Below are positions 1-7,517 of a DNA stretch of 64,000 nucleotides, piece after piece. This stretch comes from an uncultured Alcanivorax sp. (GTDB taxonomy: Bacteria; Pseudomonadota; Gammaproteobacteria; Pseudomonadales; Alcanivoracaceae). The stretch lies in NCBI RefSeq assembly GCF_947258575.1, contig NZ_CAMYIV010000003.1:1-64000 (forward strand), in the 5' to 3' direction. Position 1 is the stretch's first letter, and each line of letters begins with the position of its first letter. A program made the position numbers and the translations under genes. The notes below the pieces were generated by a model, which was not told where the DNA came from, made no database searches, and saw nothing but the letters and a program-made list of their open reading frames with translations.

Positions 1-2
1 GT

Positions 3-218
3 TGTCTGCTGCTCATATCCAAACATCGGGAAGGCGGGGCGCACATGAAGGCAAGCTGGATATTCTCGGCCAACGACGTGGTGATCAACCTGGGGGTCAT
101 CACCGCCGGCGCCCTGGTCGCGTGGACCGGGTCCAATTATCCGGATCTGATTATCGGCACCATATCGGGAGTCATTGTACTTAACGGGGCCAGGCGTATT
201 CTGGCGTTGAAGGGTTAA
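3..218 (+). CDS. Cation diffusion facilitator (CDF) metal exporter, C-terminal part
   Basis: This is the last 71 codons of a gene that begins before the window, read in the frame ending at the TAA at 216-218. The translation contains HMKASWIFSANDVVINLGVI and ends in ARRILALKG. It resembles the final two membrane segments of CzcD-type cation diffusion facilitators, which export Zn, Cd or Co from the cytoplasm in exchange for protons. The SxND pattern in the penultimate helix fits the fifth-helix metal site of that family. It is followed five bases later by lspA, a pairing common in mobile metal-resistance modules. The metal cannot be told from this fragment. Confidence 0.8.
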   Translation, partial: CLLLISKHREGGAHMKASWIFSANDVVINLGVITAGALVAWTGSNYPDLIIGTISGVIVLNGARRILALKG

Positions 219-222
219 ATAA

Positions 223-735
223 TTGCTCATTATTGGCAACAAGCACTCGTCGTATGCCCTGTTTTCCATATCGAGCCTGCTGGCAGCGTCAGATCAGGCT
301 GCAAAGTGGCTGGTGCAGCAATCAATGGCCTATGGCGAGTCTATTTCAGCGACCCCGTTCTTTAACTGGGTGCACGTATGGAACACCGGTGCCGCATTCA
401 GTCTTTTTGCGAATGGCGGAGGCTGGCAGCGCTATTTTTTAATCGGAATCGCGGTGGTGGTCTCGATTTTCCTGATCAAGCTGATTCTTGAAAATCGTCA
501 TAAAGGAGAAGCCTTCGCTTACAGTCTTATCCTCGGTGGCGCCATGGGCAACCTGATTGACCGAATATTTCGCGGCTACGTTGTGGATTCCTTTGATTTC
601 TATTGGCGGGACTGGCACTGGCCGGCCTTTAATCTGGCTGATATTGCTATTGTCACCGGTGCCTTGCTTTTCGTTTCCGGCAGTTTGTTGGGCGAAAAAA
701 CAAACACCAATACAAACCCAGATAGGCAAGGCTGA
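223..735 (+). CDS. lspA: Signal peptidase II (lipoprotein signal peptidase), accessory copy
   Basis: The 170-residue protein is the aspartic protease that cleaves prolipoproteins in the inner membrane. Family hallmarks are visible: SDQAAKW near residue 23, NTGAAFS near 54, GGAMGNLIDR with one catalytic Asp near 115, and FNLADIAI with the second near 140. Four hydrophobic segments match the family. The start used is a TTG five bases after the CDF stop, so the two genes are probably cotranscribed; a later start is possible but would cut into the first membrane segment. Housekeeping lspA normally sits beside ileS, so this copy, next to a metal exporter, is probably an accessory one. Two His/Cys-type lipoproteins of the neighbouring efflux operon could be substrates, which is inference. 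Confidence 0.9.
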   Translation: MLIIGNKHSSYALFSISSLLAASDQAAKWLVQQSMAYGESISATPFFNWVHVWNTGAAFSLFANGGGWQRYFLIGIAVVVSIFLIKLILENRHKGEAFAYSLILGGAMGNLIDRIFRGYVVDSFDFYWRDWHWPAFNLADIAIVTGALLFVSGSLLGEKTNTNTNPDRQG

Positions 736-867
736 CGTTACAGCTATGAACGCCATTGGGAAGAATGTGCGGTTCGCTAAGCGTGGGCTTCTTATCGTGT
801 TTTGCTCAGACCCGGCAAGCGGGTCATCCTGTAGATAGTCCATCGCAAGTTCATTTGCCAGGTCTAA

Positions 868-1005
868 AACCTTGAAGGCAAGCGATCGGAGAATGCGGAG
901 GCCTTCCGTATCGCGCAGCGGCTAGATGAGTTCTTGGAGAATGAATTCAACCTCCCCTCCCCCCTACAACTTCCTGACGACACAAAACCGCTTGAACGAA
1001 AATAG
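868..1005 (+). pseudogene. Possible 3' remnant of an unidentified gene
   Basis: Between lspA and the XRE regulator, one frame stays open for 45 codons and reads like protein (NAEAFRIAQRLDEFLENEF and then NLPSPLQLPDD) up to a TAG at 1003-1005. The frame is closed upstream by a TAA and contains no plausible start codon or ribosome site, so it looks like the end of a truncated gene. The family is not recognised. The rest of 736-1044 shows nothing else that looks coding. The call rests only on amino-acid composition. Confidence 0.25.
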
Positions 1006-1044
1006 TGAATTAAAGCCTGATACCGGTTCTACATGATAGGAATA

Positions 1045-1260
1045 TCATTCATCGGTTAGAAAAATAGCAGCAGGAAGCGAGAGAGCGTCGCTAATCTGGT
1101 AGATTTTGAGCAGAGTAATGTTCTTTTCGCCACGCTCAATGTGACCCATATAGCTGCGGTCCAAGCCTGCTAAACTTGCAAGCTCCTCTTGGGATAGGCC
1201 TTTCTGCTTTCGCATTGCTCTAACCTTTGCGCCAAATGCCTGAAGACGAGCATTGCTCAT
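1045..1260 (-). CDS. XRE-family helix-turn-helix regulator (small, C-protein-like)
   Basis: A 71-residue protein that is almost only a Cro/C1-type HTH domain: KVRAMRKQKGLSQEELASLA followed by GLDRSYMGHIERGEKNITL. Size and layout resemble controller proteins of restriction-modification systems and small phage or plasmid repressors. No restriction or methylase gene is next to it. It is transcribed away from the SEC-C gene, and the 87 bases between them hold a perfect 6+6 palindrome (1266-1283) directly in front of its start codon, which suggests autoregulation. What it controls beyond that is unknown. Confidence 0.8.
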   Translation of the reverse strand: MSNARLQAFGAKVRAMRKQKGLSQEELASLAGLDRSYMGHIERGEKNITLLKIYQISDALSLPAAIFLTDE

Positions 1261-1265
1261 GGAAG

Positions 1266-1283
1266 TCTCACCTAAAAGTGAGA
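1266..1283. promoter_or_regulatory. Palindromic operator candidate for the XRE regulator
   Basis: TCTCAC, six bases, then GTGAGA form a perfect inverted repeat between the divergent XRE and SEC-C genes. It lies five bases upstream of the XRE start codon and a dozen bases upstream of the -35 element of the SEC-C promoter. Paired half-sites of this length are typical for small XRE dimers. Binding is inferred from position and symmetry. Confidence 0.45.
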
Positions 1284-1294
1284 ACTATCATTTT

Positions 1295-1323
1295 TTGATG
1301 CCTGAGCATCCACGGACTATAAT
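1295..1323 (+). promoter_or_regulatory. Sigma-70 promoter for the SEC-C gene
   Basis: TTGATG at 1295-1300 and a perfect TATAAT at 1318-1323 are separated by 17 bases, the ideal spacing. Transcription would start near 1330 and leave a very short leader before the ATG at 1348, which has GTGGAG just upstream. Confidence 0.6.
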
Positions 1324-1347
1324 ACCCATTTTCCGTTTGGGTGGAGA

Positions 1348-1710
1348 ATGTCTCACCTGCAAAGAAATGCGCCATGCCCATGTGGTAGCGGGGTTAAATA
1401 CAAGAAGTGCTGCTTGCCAAGGCAGGAAGCAGAGCTGCACGCCACGAACCAAGGGCAGGTATATGCGTTATTGAACCAGATTATTCCAGACACAATTGGC
1501 TCGCCCGACGAAAACAGCAAGGAGTTCCAGCGACTTGAGGAGTGGGCTAATCGCTATTTATCAGGGATTGATCGCCGGCACCCTCTATTTGAGCCTCTGT
1601 CCGATCATTTGTGCACACACAGTGAAATCATTGCAATCGCCAAACAACAGAAGATCCATAGTTATTTGTCCGTGGCCGAACCTCTATATATTGCATGGCT
1701 AAATTCTTGA
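1348..1710 (+). CDS. SEC-C motif zinc-binding protein of unknown function
   Basis: A 120-residue protein that opens with NAPCPCGSGVKYKKCC, the CxCx(8)CC zinc knuckle known from the SecA C terminus and from many small uncharacterised proteins. The remaining 100 residues are polar and probably helical (EFQRLEEWANRYLSGI) with no recognised domain. SEC-C domains usually mediate protein or ribosome contacts, but the job here is unknown. It has its own promoter, is divergent from the XRE regulator and may be controlled by it. The location among metal-resistance genes suggests accessory cargo. Confidence 0.75.
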   Translation: MSHLQRNAPCPCGSGVKYKKCCLPRQEAELHATNQGQVYALLNQIIPDTIGSPDENSKEFQRLEEWANRYLSGIDRRHPLFEPLSDHLCTHSEIIAIAKQQKIHSYLSVAEPLYIAWLNS

Positions 1711-1784
1711 CCATCACTACCACATGGTTGTTACGGGTGATTTATCTATTTAAATTGAGGTTACACCCAATGTGTGAGGTGCTT

Positions 1785-2036
1785 ATGAAATTGAAAGTGC
1801 AGAAAATTAGTAATGGCGCAGGACTTCGAGTCCCTAAAACTGTCTTGCAGCATCTTGGTCTTGATGTGGGAAGTATCGTTGATATGGAACTGACTGATGA
1901 GCAGTTGATCATTCGCCCAAAGCCCATGCCGACCTTGGAAGAGATGTTGGCAGCTTGTACACCAGAGAATACCGCACTGAGCGAGGAAGACCGCGAGTGG
2001 CTTAGCGATGGTCCGGTCGGTAAAGAGATTTTGTGA
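1785..2036 (+). CDS. MazE/AbrB-type antitoxin, apparently without its toxin
   Basis: An 83-residue swapped-hairpin AbrB/MazE protein: VQKISNGAGLRVPKTVLQHL, then LDVGSIVDMELTDEQLIIRP, then an acidic C-terminal tail (TALSEEDREWLSDGP) that in MazE wraps around the toxin. The ATG at 1785 is preceded by GAGGTG; an upstream in-frame start would add an unrelated tail. The TGA overlaps a GTG exactly as at mazE-mazF junctions, and the next codons resemble the first residues of MazF/PemK (V-I-P) before the frame closes. No intact toxin follows, so the gene is either orphan or the toxin has been lost. Confidence 0.75.
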   Translation: MKLKVQKISNGAGLRVPKTVLQHLGLDVGSIVDMELTDEQLIIRPKPMPTLEEMLAACTPENTALSEEDREWLSDGPVGKEIL

Positions 2037-2226
2037 TCCCCTGCCCGGCGCCACCAATAATGTAACAGGGATGCAGCGGTTGCGTCGCGCACAGTTGACA
2101 CGGCATTCGTGCTACCCGATTGATTATCATAATAAAATACACCACTTGGTGTGCATACATGGTAAATAGAGTAATTGCTACTATAACGGGATACTTCAGG
2201 AGCAACCAAACCAAAGGGAAATCCGC
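2037..2226 (+). promoter_or_regulatory. Leader region of the DUF3147 gene with a small palindrome
   Basis: No gene is seen between the MazE stop and the DUF3147 start. The AT-rich part contains ACACCA-CT-TGGTGT at 2139-2152, a perfect 6+6 palindrome. TTGGTG within it, followed 17 bases later by AGTAAT, could be a weak promoter. The function of the palindrome is unproven. Confidence 0.3.
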
Positions 2227-2574
2227 ATGCCCCTCTACCTCAAATATCTCATTACCGCTGCGCTGGTCGTGCTGATCTCTGAAGTTGCTCGACACAGCGA
2301 CAGACTGGGCGCCCTGATCGGTGCCTTGCCATTGGTAACCCTGCTTGCCATGTTCTGGCTCTATATGGGGAATCAGCCCGTGGAGAAAATCGGCAACCAC
2401 GCCTGGTACACCTTCTGGTACGTCATCCCGACGCTACCCATGTTTGCCCTGTTTCCGTTCCTGCTGGATCGCTGGGGATTTCTCGTTTCCATGGGCTGCA
2501 GTGTGCTGCTCACGATTGGCTGCTTTGTGGTACTCGGACTACTGGTCCGGCCTTTCGGCATCGAGCTCTGGTAG
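2227..2574 (+). CDS. DUF3147-family small membrane protein
   Basis: The 115 residues form four hydrophobic segments: LKYLITAALVVLISEVA, LIGALPLVTLLAMFWLYM, FWYVIPTLPMFALFPFLL and VLLTIGCFVVLGLLVRPF. The sequence matches the DUF3147 family, whose function is unknown and whose members often lie beside heavy-metal efflux genes. It converges on the end of the CzcA-like gene eight bases away. A truncated second copy of its 3' end lies at 10310-10394 in the same orientation, on the other side of the efflux operon. Confidence 0.75.
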   Translation: MPLYLKYLITAALVVLISEVARHSDRLGALIGALPLVTLLAMFWLYMGNQPVEKIGNHAWYTFWYVIPTLPMFALFPFLLDRWGFLVSMGCSVLLTIGCFVVLGLLVRPFGIELW

Positions 2575-2582
2575 CACCAGAC

Positions 2583-5500
2583 TTAACCCGGGCGTTCCCC
2601 CAGCCACCGATAGGCAACCGGCACCACCAGCATATTCAGTGCAGTCGAGCTGATCAGCCCCCAGAGAATCACCACCGCCATGGGCGCCTGGATTTCACTG
2701 CCGGGCTCCCCGCCGGCCATGGCCAGCGGCACCAGGGCCAGTGCCGTGGCCAGGGCGGTCATCAGGATGGGTACCAGGCGTTCTTCAGCGCCCTGACGGA
2801 TTGCGCTTTCAAGGTCCAGCTTGTGCTCACTCATCAGCCGGCGGATGTGGTCGATCAGGATGACCCCGTTGCGGGTGGCGATGCCAAACAGGGTGATAAA
2901 GCCGATCACCACTGCAATATTGATAATGCCTTCCGTGAGCCAGACCCCCACGACACCGCCAATCAGCGCCAGGGGCAGGTTGATCATCACCAGGCCGGCA
3001 TCCCTGGCAGAGCCGAATGCCGTCATCAGCAGCAGGAAAATGCCGGCAATCACCACGGCACCAAGAAGCATCAGGCGGGTATTGGCCGCCTGGGCGCTTT
3101 CAAACTGACCGCCGAAGTCCAGATGGTAGCCGGTGGGCAATTCCAGCTGCTCATCCAGAATCACACGGATATCCTCCACCACGCTGATCAGGTCGCGCTC
3201 CGCCACATTGGCCATGACCACCAGGTTCCGTTGCACGTTTTCACGGCTGATGGTGTTGGCTCCCCTGCTCTGCCGAATCTCTGCCAGCGCCTCAAACGGC
3301 AGCACGGAGCCATCCGGCAGGTTGATCAGGGTTTGCCGTAACGAGTCGATATCCCGGCCCGCCGACTCGGGCAGCCTGACAACCAGATCGAAACTGGCCA
3401 GCCCTTCGCGAATCTGGCCGGCGGTAATGCCGGTGAAGGCGCCCTCCAGCAATTCCGCCGCTTCGGCGGCGCTAACGCCGTAGTTGGCCATGGCAGCCCG
3501 ATCAAAACGCACTGTCACAAAGGGAATCTCACTTTGTTGATCCATGGCCACATCCACCGCCCCGGGCACCTGTTTCACCAGTGCCTCGGTTTGCTTGCCC
3601 AGACGGCGCAATTCATACAGGTCTTCGCCGAACAGCTTGATGGCGATGTTGGCGCGGGTACCGGAAAGCATGTGATCGATCCGGTGAGAAATGGGCTGAC
3701 CAATGACAATATTGACGCCGCGGACGGCGGAGAAATCGTGGCGTAGCGCCTCAAGCAGGGCTTCCTTGCTGCGCTCGCCCATGACCAGCGAGGCCTCGAT
3801 TTCCGACGCGAACACCTGCTGGGCATGGGGGTCCAGCTCTGCCCTGCCCGTCCTGCGCGCCGTGGTGCGTACCTCGGGCTGGGCCAGCAGGATTTTCTCC
3901 ACCCGGCTGCCAATCTGGTCGGACATTGCCAGGGAGGTGCCGGGCAGGGTCACGGCGCTGACCGTCAGGCTGCCTTCGTTAAAGGCCGGCAGGAAGGCAC
4001 GGCCGGCAAAGCCCAGCGAGCCCAGCGATACCACCAACAAGATGACAGCGCCGCCGAGCACTGACTTCGGGCTGCCAAGCGCCTTGTCCAGCCAACTTCG
4101 ATAGTGGGCTTTCAGCCAGATGATAAAGCGGGTGTCATGGCCGCTATCGATGGCCTTGGAACCGGGTAGCCAGAACAGACATAGCACCGGCGTCACGGTC
4201 AGCGCCACCAGCAAAGAGGCGCCCAGGGCGACCACATAGGCGAGGCCCAGGGGCGCCAGCAGACGCCCTTCCACCCCGGCCAGGAAGAAGATCGGCAGGA
4301 ACACCAGAATGATGATCAGGGTAGCAAAAACAATGGAGCCTTCGATTTCCCGGGTGGCCTTGAAAATCACCTGCAGGGCCCGGTCCCGGTCAGTGCCGGC
4401 CTGTTTGTTTTCGCGCAGCCGGCGAATGATGTTTTCCACCACGATGATGGCGTCATCCACCAGCGCCCCCAGCGCGATGGCCATGCCGCCCAGGGTCATG
4501 GTGTTGATGGTGCCGCCCATCCAGCGGATCACCAGGATCGCCACCAGCAATGACAGCGGGATCGCCAGCAAGGCAATGGCGGTGGCCCTGCCGCTCAGCA
4601 GGAAGGCAAACATGATCACCACCACCAGGATGGCCCCGTCACGCAGTGCCTTGCTGAGGTTGGACACGGCCGTATTGATGAAGTCGGCCTGCCGGAACAC
4701 CCGGGTCTCGATCACCATGCCATCCGGCAGGGAGTCCTGCAGATCTGCCAGTACCGTATCGAGCTTCCCGGTTAGCGCCAGGGTGTTGGCGTTGGGCTGT
4801 TTCTGAATGCCGATGACCACCGCCGCATCCCCGTTATAGGCTGCCGTGCCCCGGCGCGGCGCCGGGCCAATGCTGACCCGAGCCAGATCCCGGACCAGCA
4901 CTGGCATGCCATCACGGCGTGTGACCACCGAGGCGCCCACCGCGTCCAGATCCCGGGCCCGGCCCAGTCCCTGGATAAGAAATTCCTGGTTGTTGTGGGT
5001 GATGAAACCCGCCGCCGCATTGCGGCTGGCGTCACGCACCGCATCGGCCAGCTCTGTGAGGGTCACCTCGTAAGCCGCCAGCCGCTCGGGATTGGCGATC
5101 ACCTGGAATTGGCGGGTTTCCCCGCCGAAGGGAATCACCTCGGCGACCCCGGGCACCGCCAGCAGGCGGCGGCGAATGGTCCAGTCGGCGGCGGTTTTCA
5201 GGGTCATTTCGTCATGGACAGACGAATGCAGGGCAATAAACAGGATTTCACCCATCACCGAGGATACCGGCGCCAGCTGGGGCGGTGGCAGGTCCGGTGG
5301 CAGGCTGGACATGGCCCCCTGCAGTTTTTCGGAGACGATCTGGCGGGCCAGATAGATGTCCGTGCCCCACTCGAATTCGACAATCACCACGCTGTTGCCC
5401 ACACCGGTATTGGAGCGCACCCGGCGCACCCCCACAGCCCCGTTCATGGCGCTCTCGATGGGGATGGTAACCAGCGCTTCCACATCCTCCGGCGGCATGC

Positions 5501-5663
5501 CGTGGGCTTCCGCCACAATGGTCACCGAAGGCGCAGTGAGATCCGGGAACACATCAATGGGCGTTTTCAGTGCCGCCCAGCCACCCCACAACAGCAGGCC
5601 AAGGGATGTCGCCAGCACCAGCAAACGGTTGTGCAGCGACCAGCGAATTATCTGATCTATCAT
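2583..5663 (-). CDS. Heavy-metal efflux RND pump, CzcA/CusA-like inner-membrane subunit
   Basis: The 1026-residue protein is the proton-driven inner-membrane pump of a tripartite metal exporter. RND features include TPIDVFPDLTAPSV near residue 35, twelve membrane segments in two blocks, and the TM4 motif GALVDDAIIVVENI near residue 402. Compared with CzcA (DFGIIVDGAVV..EN), the first Asp is replaced by Ala as in CusA-type pumps, while the VD and EN acids remain. The metal is therefore uncertain: it could be monovalent Cu/Ag or belong to a less studied HME subgroup. The ATG at 5663 follows AGGA; a TTG two codons earlier is less likely. It is the last gene of the leftward operon, 24 bases after the adaptor gene. 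Confidence 0.9.
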   Translation of the reverse strand: MIDQIIRWSLHNRLLVLATSLGLLLWGGWAALKTPIDVFPDLTAPSVTIVAEAHGMPPEDVEALVTIPIESAMNGAVGVRRVRSNTGVGNSVVIVEFEWGTDIYLARQIVSEKLQGAMSSLPPDLPPPQLAPVSSVMGEILFIALHSSVHDEMTLKTAADWTIRRRLLAVPGVAEVIPFGGETRQFQVIANPERLAAYEVTLTELADAVRDASRNAAAGFITHNNQEFLIQGLGRARDLDAVGASVVTRRDGMPVLVRDLARVSIGPAPRRGTAAYNGDAAVVIGIQKQPNANTLALTGKLDTVLADLQDSLPDGMVIETRVFRQADFINTAVSNLSKALRDGAILVVVIMFAFLLSGRATAIALLAIPLSLLVAILVIRWMGGTINTMTLGGMAIALGALVDDAIIVVENIIRRLRENKQAGTDRDRALQVIFKATREIEGSIVFATLIIILVFLPIFFLAGVEGRLLAPLGLAYVVALGASLLVALTVTPVLCLFWLPGSKAIDSGHDTRFIIWLKAHYRSWLDKALGSPKSVLGGAVILLVVSLGSLGFAGRAFLPAFNEGSLTVSAVTLPGTSLAMSDQIGSRVEKILLAQPEVRTTARRTGRAELDPHAQQVFASEIEASLVMGERSKEALLEALRHDFSAVRGVNIVIGQPISHRIDHMLSGTRANIAIKLFGEDLYELRRLGKQTEALVKQVPGAVDVAMDQQSEIPFVTVRFDRAAMANYGVSAAEAAELLEGAFTGITAGQIREGLASFDLVVRLPESAGRDIDSLRQTLINLPDGSVLPFEALAEIRQSRGANTISRENVQRNLVVMANVAERDLISVVEDIRVILDEQLELPTGYHLDFGGQFESAQAANTRLMLLGAVVIAGIFLLLMTAFGSARDAGLVMINLPLALIGGVVGVWLTEGIINIAVVIGFITLFGIATRNGVILIDHIRRLMSEHKLDLESAIRQGAEERLVPILMTALATALALVPLAMAGGEPGSEIQAPMAVVILWGLISSTALNMLVVPVAYRWLGERPG

Positions 5664-5687
5664 GAGCAATCCTGGGGCGGTAAGGGC

Positions 5688-7205
5688 TTAGTGGGCGTGA
5701 CCGTGACCGATGTCGTCGCCACCACTGGCAGCCAGACGAACGGACCAGGCACCCTGGGAGACAACCCGCTCCCCGGCACTCAGCCCGGAAACGATTTCTA
5801 TCCAGTCACCATCGACGATGCCGGTTTGCACTTCCCGCCGGGCGAAGGTTTCGCCGCCACTGTGGATGAACACCACCTGGCGGCCGCCATCGTCCACCAG
5901 GGCACTGCGGGGCACTGCCAGCCGGGGCTCTGCGGGGCGGGTGAAGAGGTGGGCCGCAAAACGGCTGCCCACCAGATCCGGCCCGGTTTCTCTCGGGTAT
6001 TCCAGGGTCACCGAGGCCGTGCGGCTTTTCGGCTCCACCGATGCACTGACCTGCACCACACGGGCACCGGTGGTGCCGTCCAGAATTTGAGTTCCCGCTA
6101 CCGGGTGGTCAAACCAGGCGCCGCTGGTGGCATGGAGCTGATCGGCATAATGCTCCGGCACCCGCACCTGCAGCCAACGCCGTGTGGGCGTGGCAATGCG
6201 GAAGACCCGTTCGCCGGCGCGCACGAAGGCCCCGGGCCGGGCCTGCACGTCGATGACTTCGCCGGACACCGGGGCGCGCAGCGCCAGCCCGGATGCCTCG
6301 GCGCCCGTCTGTGTCTGTGTCAAACGGGACTGTGCCGCCTGGAATTCTGCCTGAGCGACCCGCAGGCTTTGCTGCGCCTCATCCAGGCGACGGCGAGGGA
6401 TCGCGCCTTGTTCAAACAGCGGCGTTAACCGTTGAACGTCGGCCTTTGCCAGCGCCAATGCGCTGCGAGCCCGCTCAAAGGCAACCCGGGATTCCCCCAG
6501 GTCGGCACCGGTACCGAGACGGGGAATCAGGTAACCCAACGTCTCTCCGGCTTCCACCTGTTGCCCGGCCCTGGCCAGACCCTGGCTGGAAAAATAGCCA
6601 TCGCCGGGGGCAGGAATATCCGCCCCGCCATCGGCAGGCGCCATGACCGTGGCAAAACCGGGCGCCGACGGTCTCATGGGTCGGGGCTTGGCGGGTACAG
6701 AGGCAAAATCCGATTGCCACTGCTGCTCTTTCTGGAAACTGATTTCCCCTTCCACGGCGGCCTGGTTGATGTTCACCGCTGTCGCATCGGCAAATACTGT
6801 CACCGGACCCAGTTCGTGGGTGACCTTGCCGTTGCCGGTATGGAGTATCACGGCAAGATCGAAATCTCCCGCCGATTTGGGCGTCACCACCGGTGTAAAA
6901 AGCCCGTCCCGGGTGGGGCTGCTGACCCGAAAGCCGGCCACGATGTCACCATCCCTGCGCAGCACCACATCCACCCTGCCCTCAGTCACCGGCTGGTGAT
7001 CTGCCAGGCGCGTAAAGTGCGCAATAAACCGGGAGGGCTGGCCTGCGACCAGGGCCGGGAATTCAACGAACAATTCGCTGGCGTCGGTGTAGTGGGTATA
7101 GGACAGCTCGGCACGATGCCCGGCATCGCCGTTGCCGGGCTGGGGGCTGTCGCAGCCCACCAGCGCCAGCATCAGGATGCCAAGAACACAGGACTTAGTG
7201 CGCAT
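5688..7205 (-). CDS. RND periplasmic adaptor (CzcB-like membrane fusion lipoprotein)
   Basis: A 505-residue adaptor linking pump and outer-membrane channel. The N terminus is a lipoprotein signal ending LMLALVGC. Residues about 35-145 form an extra beta-rich domain, followed by a spacer and the biotinyl-lipoyl/hairpin/barrel set (PAPGDGYFSSQGLARAG, coiled coil near ARSALALAKADVQRL, then APVSGEVIDVQARPGAF). The protein ends GDDIGHGHAH, a short metal-binding tail. The ATG at 7205 lies inside the preceding His-rich gene with an 11-base overlap, implying translational coupling; more distant starts lack the lipobox context. It belongs to the BlaI-headed efflux operon. Confidence 0.9.
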   Translation of the reverse strand: MRTKSCVLGILMLALVGCDSPQPGNGDAGHRAELSYTHYTDASELFVEFPALVAGQPSRFIAHFTRLADHQPVTEGRVDVVLRRDGDIVAGFRVSSPTRDGLFTPVVTPKSAGDFDLAVILHTGNGKVTHELGPVTVFADATAVNINQAAVEGEISFQKEQQWQSDFASVPAKPRPMRPSAPGFATVMAPADGGADIPAPGDGYFSSQGLARAGQQVEAGETLGYLIPRLGTGADLGESRVAFERARSALALAKADVQRLTPLFEQGAIPRRRLDEAQQSLRVAQAEFQAAQSRLTQTQTGAEASGLALRAPVSGEVIDVQARPGAFVRAGERVFRIATPTRRWLQVRVPEHYADQLHATSGAWFDHPVAGTQILDGTTGARVVQVSASVEPKSRTASVTLEYPRETGPDLVGSRFAAHLFTRPAEPRLAVPRSALVDDGGRQVVFIHSGGETFARREVQTGIVDGDWIEIVSGLSAGERVVSQGAWSVRLAASGGDDIGHGHAH

Positions 7206-7515
7206 GGGGTTCGTCGTCGCCATGGGCGTGACCGTGGTCATCGGTTTGCGGACTCGCTTCCATGGTCTCTTCGGAATCGGTGGCATCGCTGGCTTGCTCA
7301 TCGGAAGCTGTATCTGAGGAGGCTGCGTCGTCTCCCGGATAGAACGCTTCGGTTTCCGGCGCGCTATCGTGGGCATGTTCTCCGTCATGGGCATGGGCTG
7401 CATCGCCTTCGTGGGCGTGGCCATGATCGCCGTCATGGTCCTGCCCACAGGCGGCCAGTACCGCGAACAGGCCAGCCAGCACTACCGGACGCCAGATGCC
7501 GTTGATTTTTTGCAT
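7195..7515 (-). CDS. Small histidine-rich lipoprotein in the metal-efflux operon
   Basis: A 106-residue protein with a signal peptide and lipobox (AVLAAC, Cys23), so it should be anchored in the inner or outer membrane facing the periplasm. The mature part has 13 histidines in two clusters, HDGDHGHAHEG...HAHDGEHAHD near 27-49 and DDHGHAHGDDEPHAH at the very end, separated by an acidic, low-complexity linker. No fold is recognisable; composition suggests metal binding. The ATG at 7515 is two bases from the channel gene, and the end overlaps the adaptor gene by 11 bases. The likely role is to collect or buffer metal for the pump, which is inference. Confidence 0.8.
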   Translation of the reverse strand: MQKINGIWRPVVLAGLFAVLAACGQDHDGDHGHAHEGDAAHAHDGEHAHDSAPETEAFYPGDDAASSDTASDEQASDATDSEETMEASPQTDDHGHAHGDDEPHAH

Positions 7516-7517
7516 GG

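Noticed and set aside
2037-2100. Intact mazF toxin gene after mazE
   Set aside because: The frame starting at the overlapping GTG closes after about ten codons, and the one-base-shifted frame also closes quickly.
4995-6428. Open frame of 477 codons antisense to the CzcA- and CzcB-like genes
   Set aside because: Both sense genes are complete with conserved motifs; the antisense product resembles nothing.
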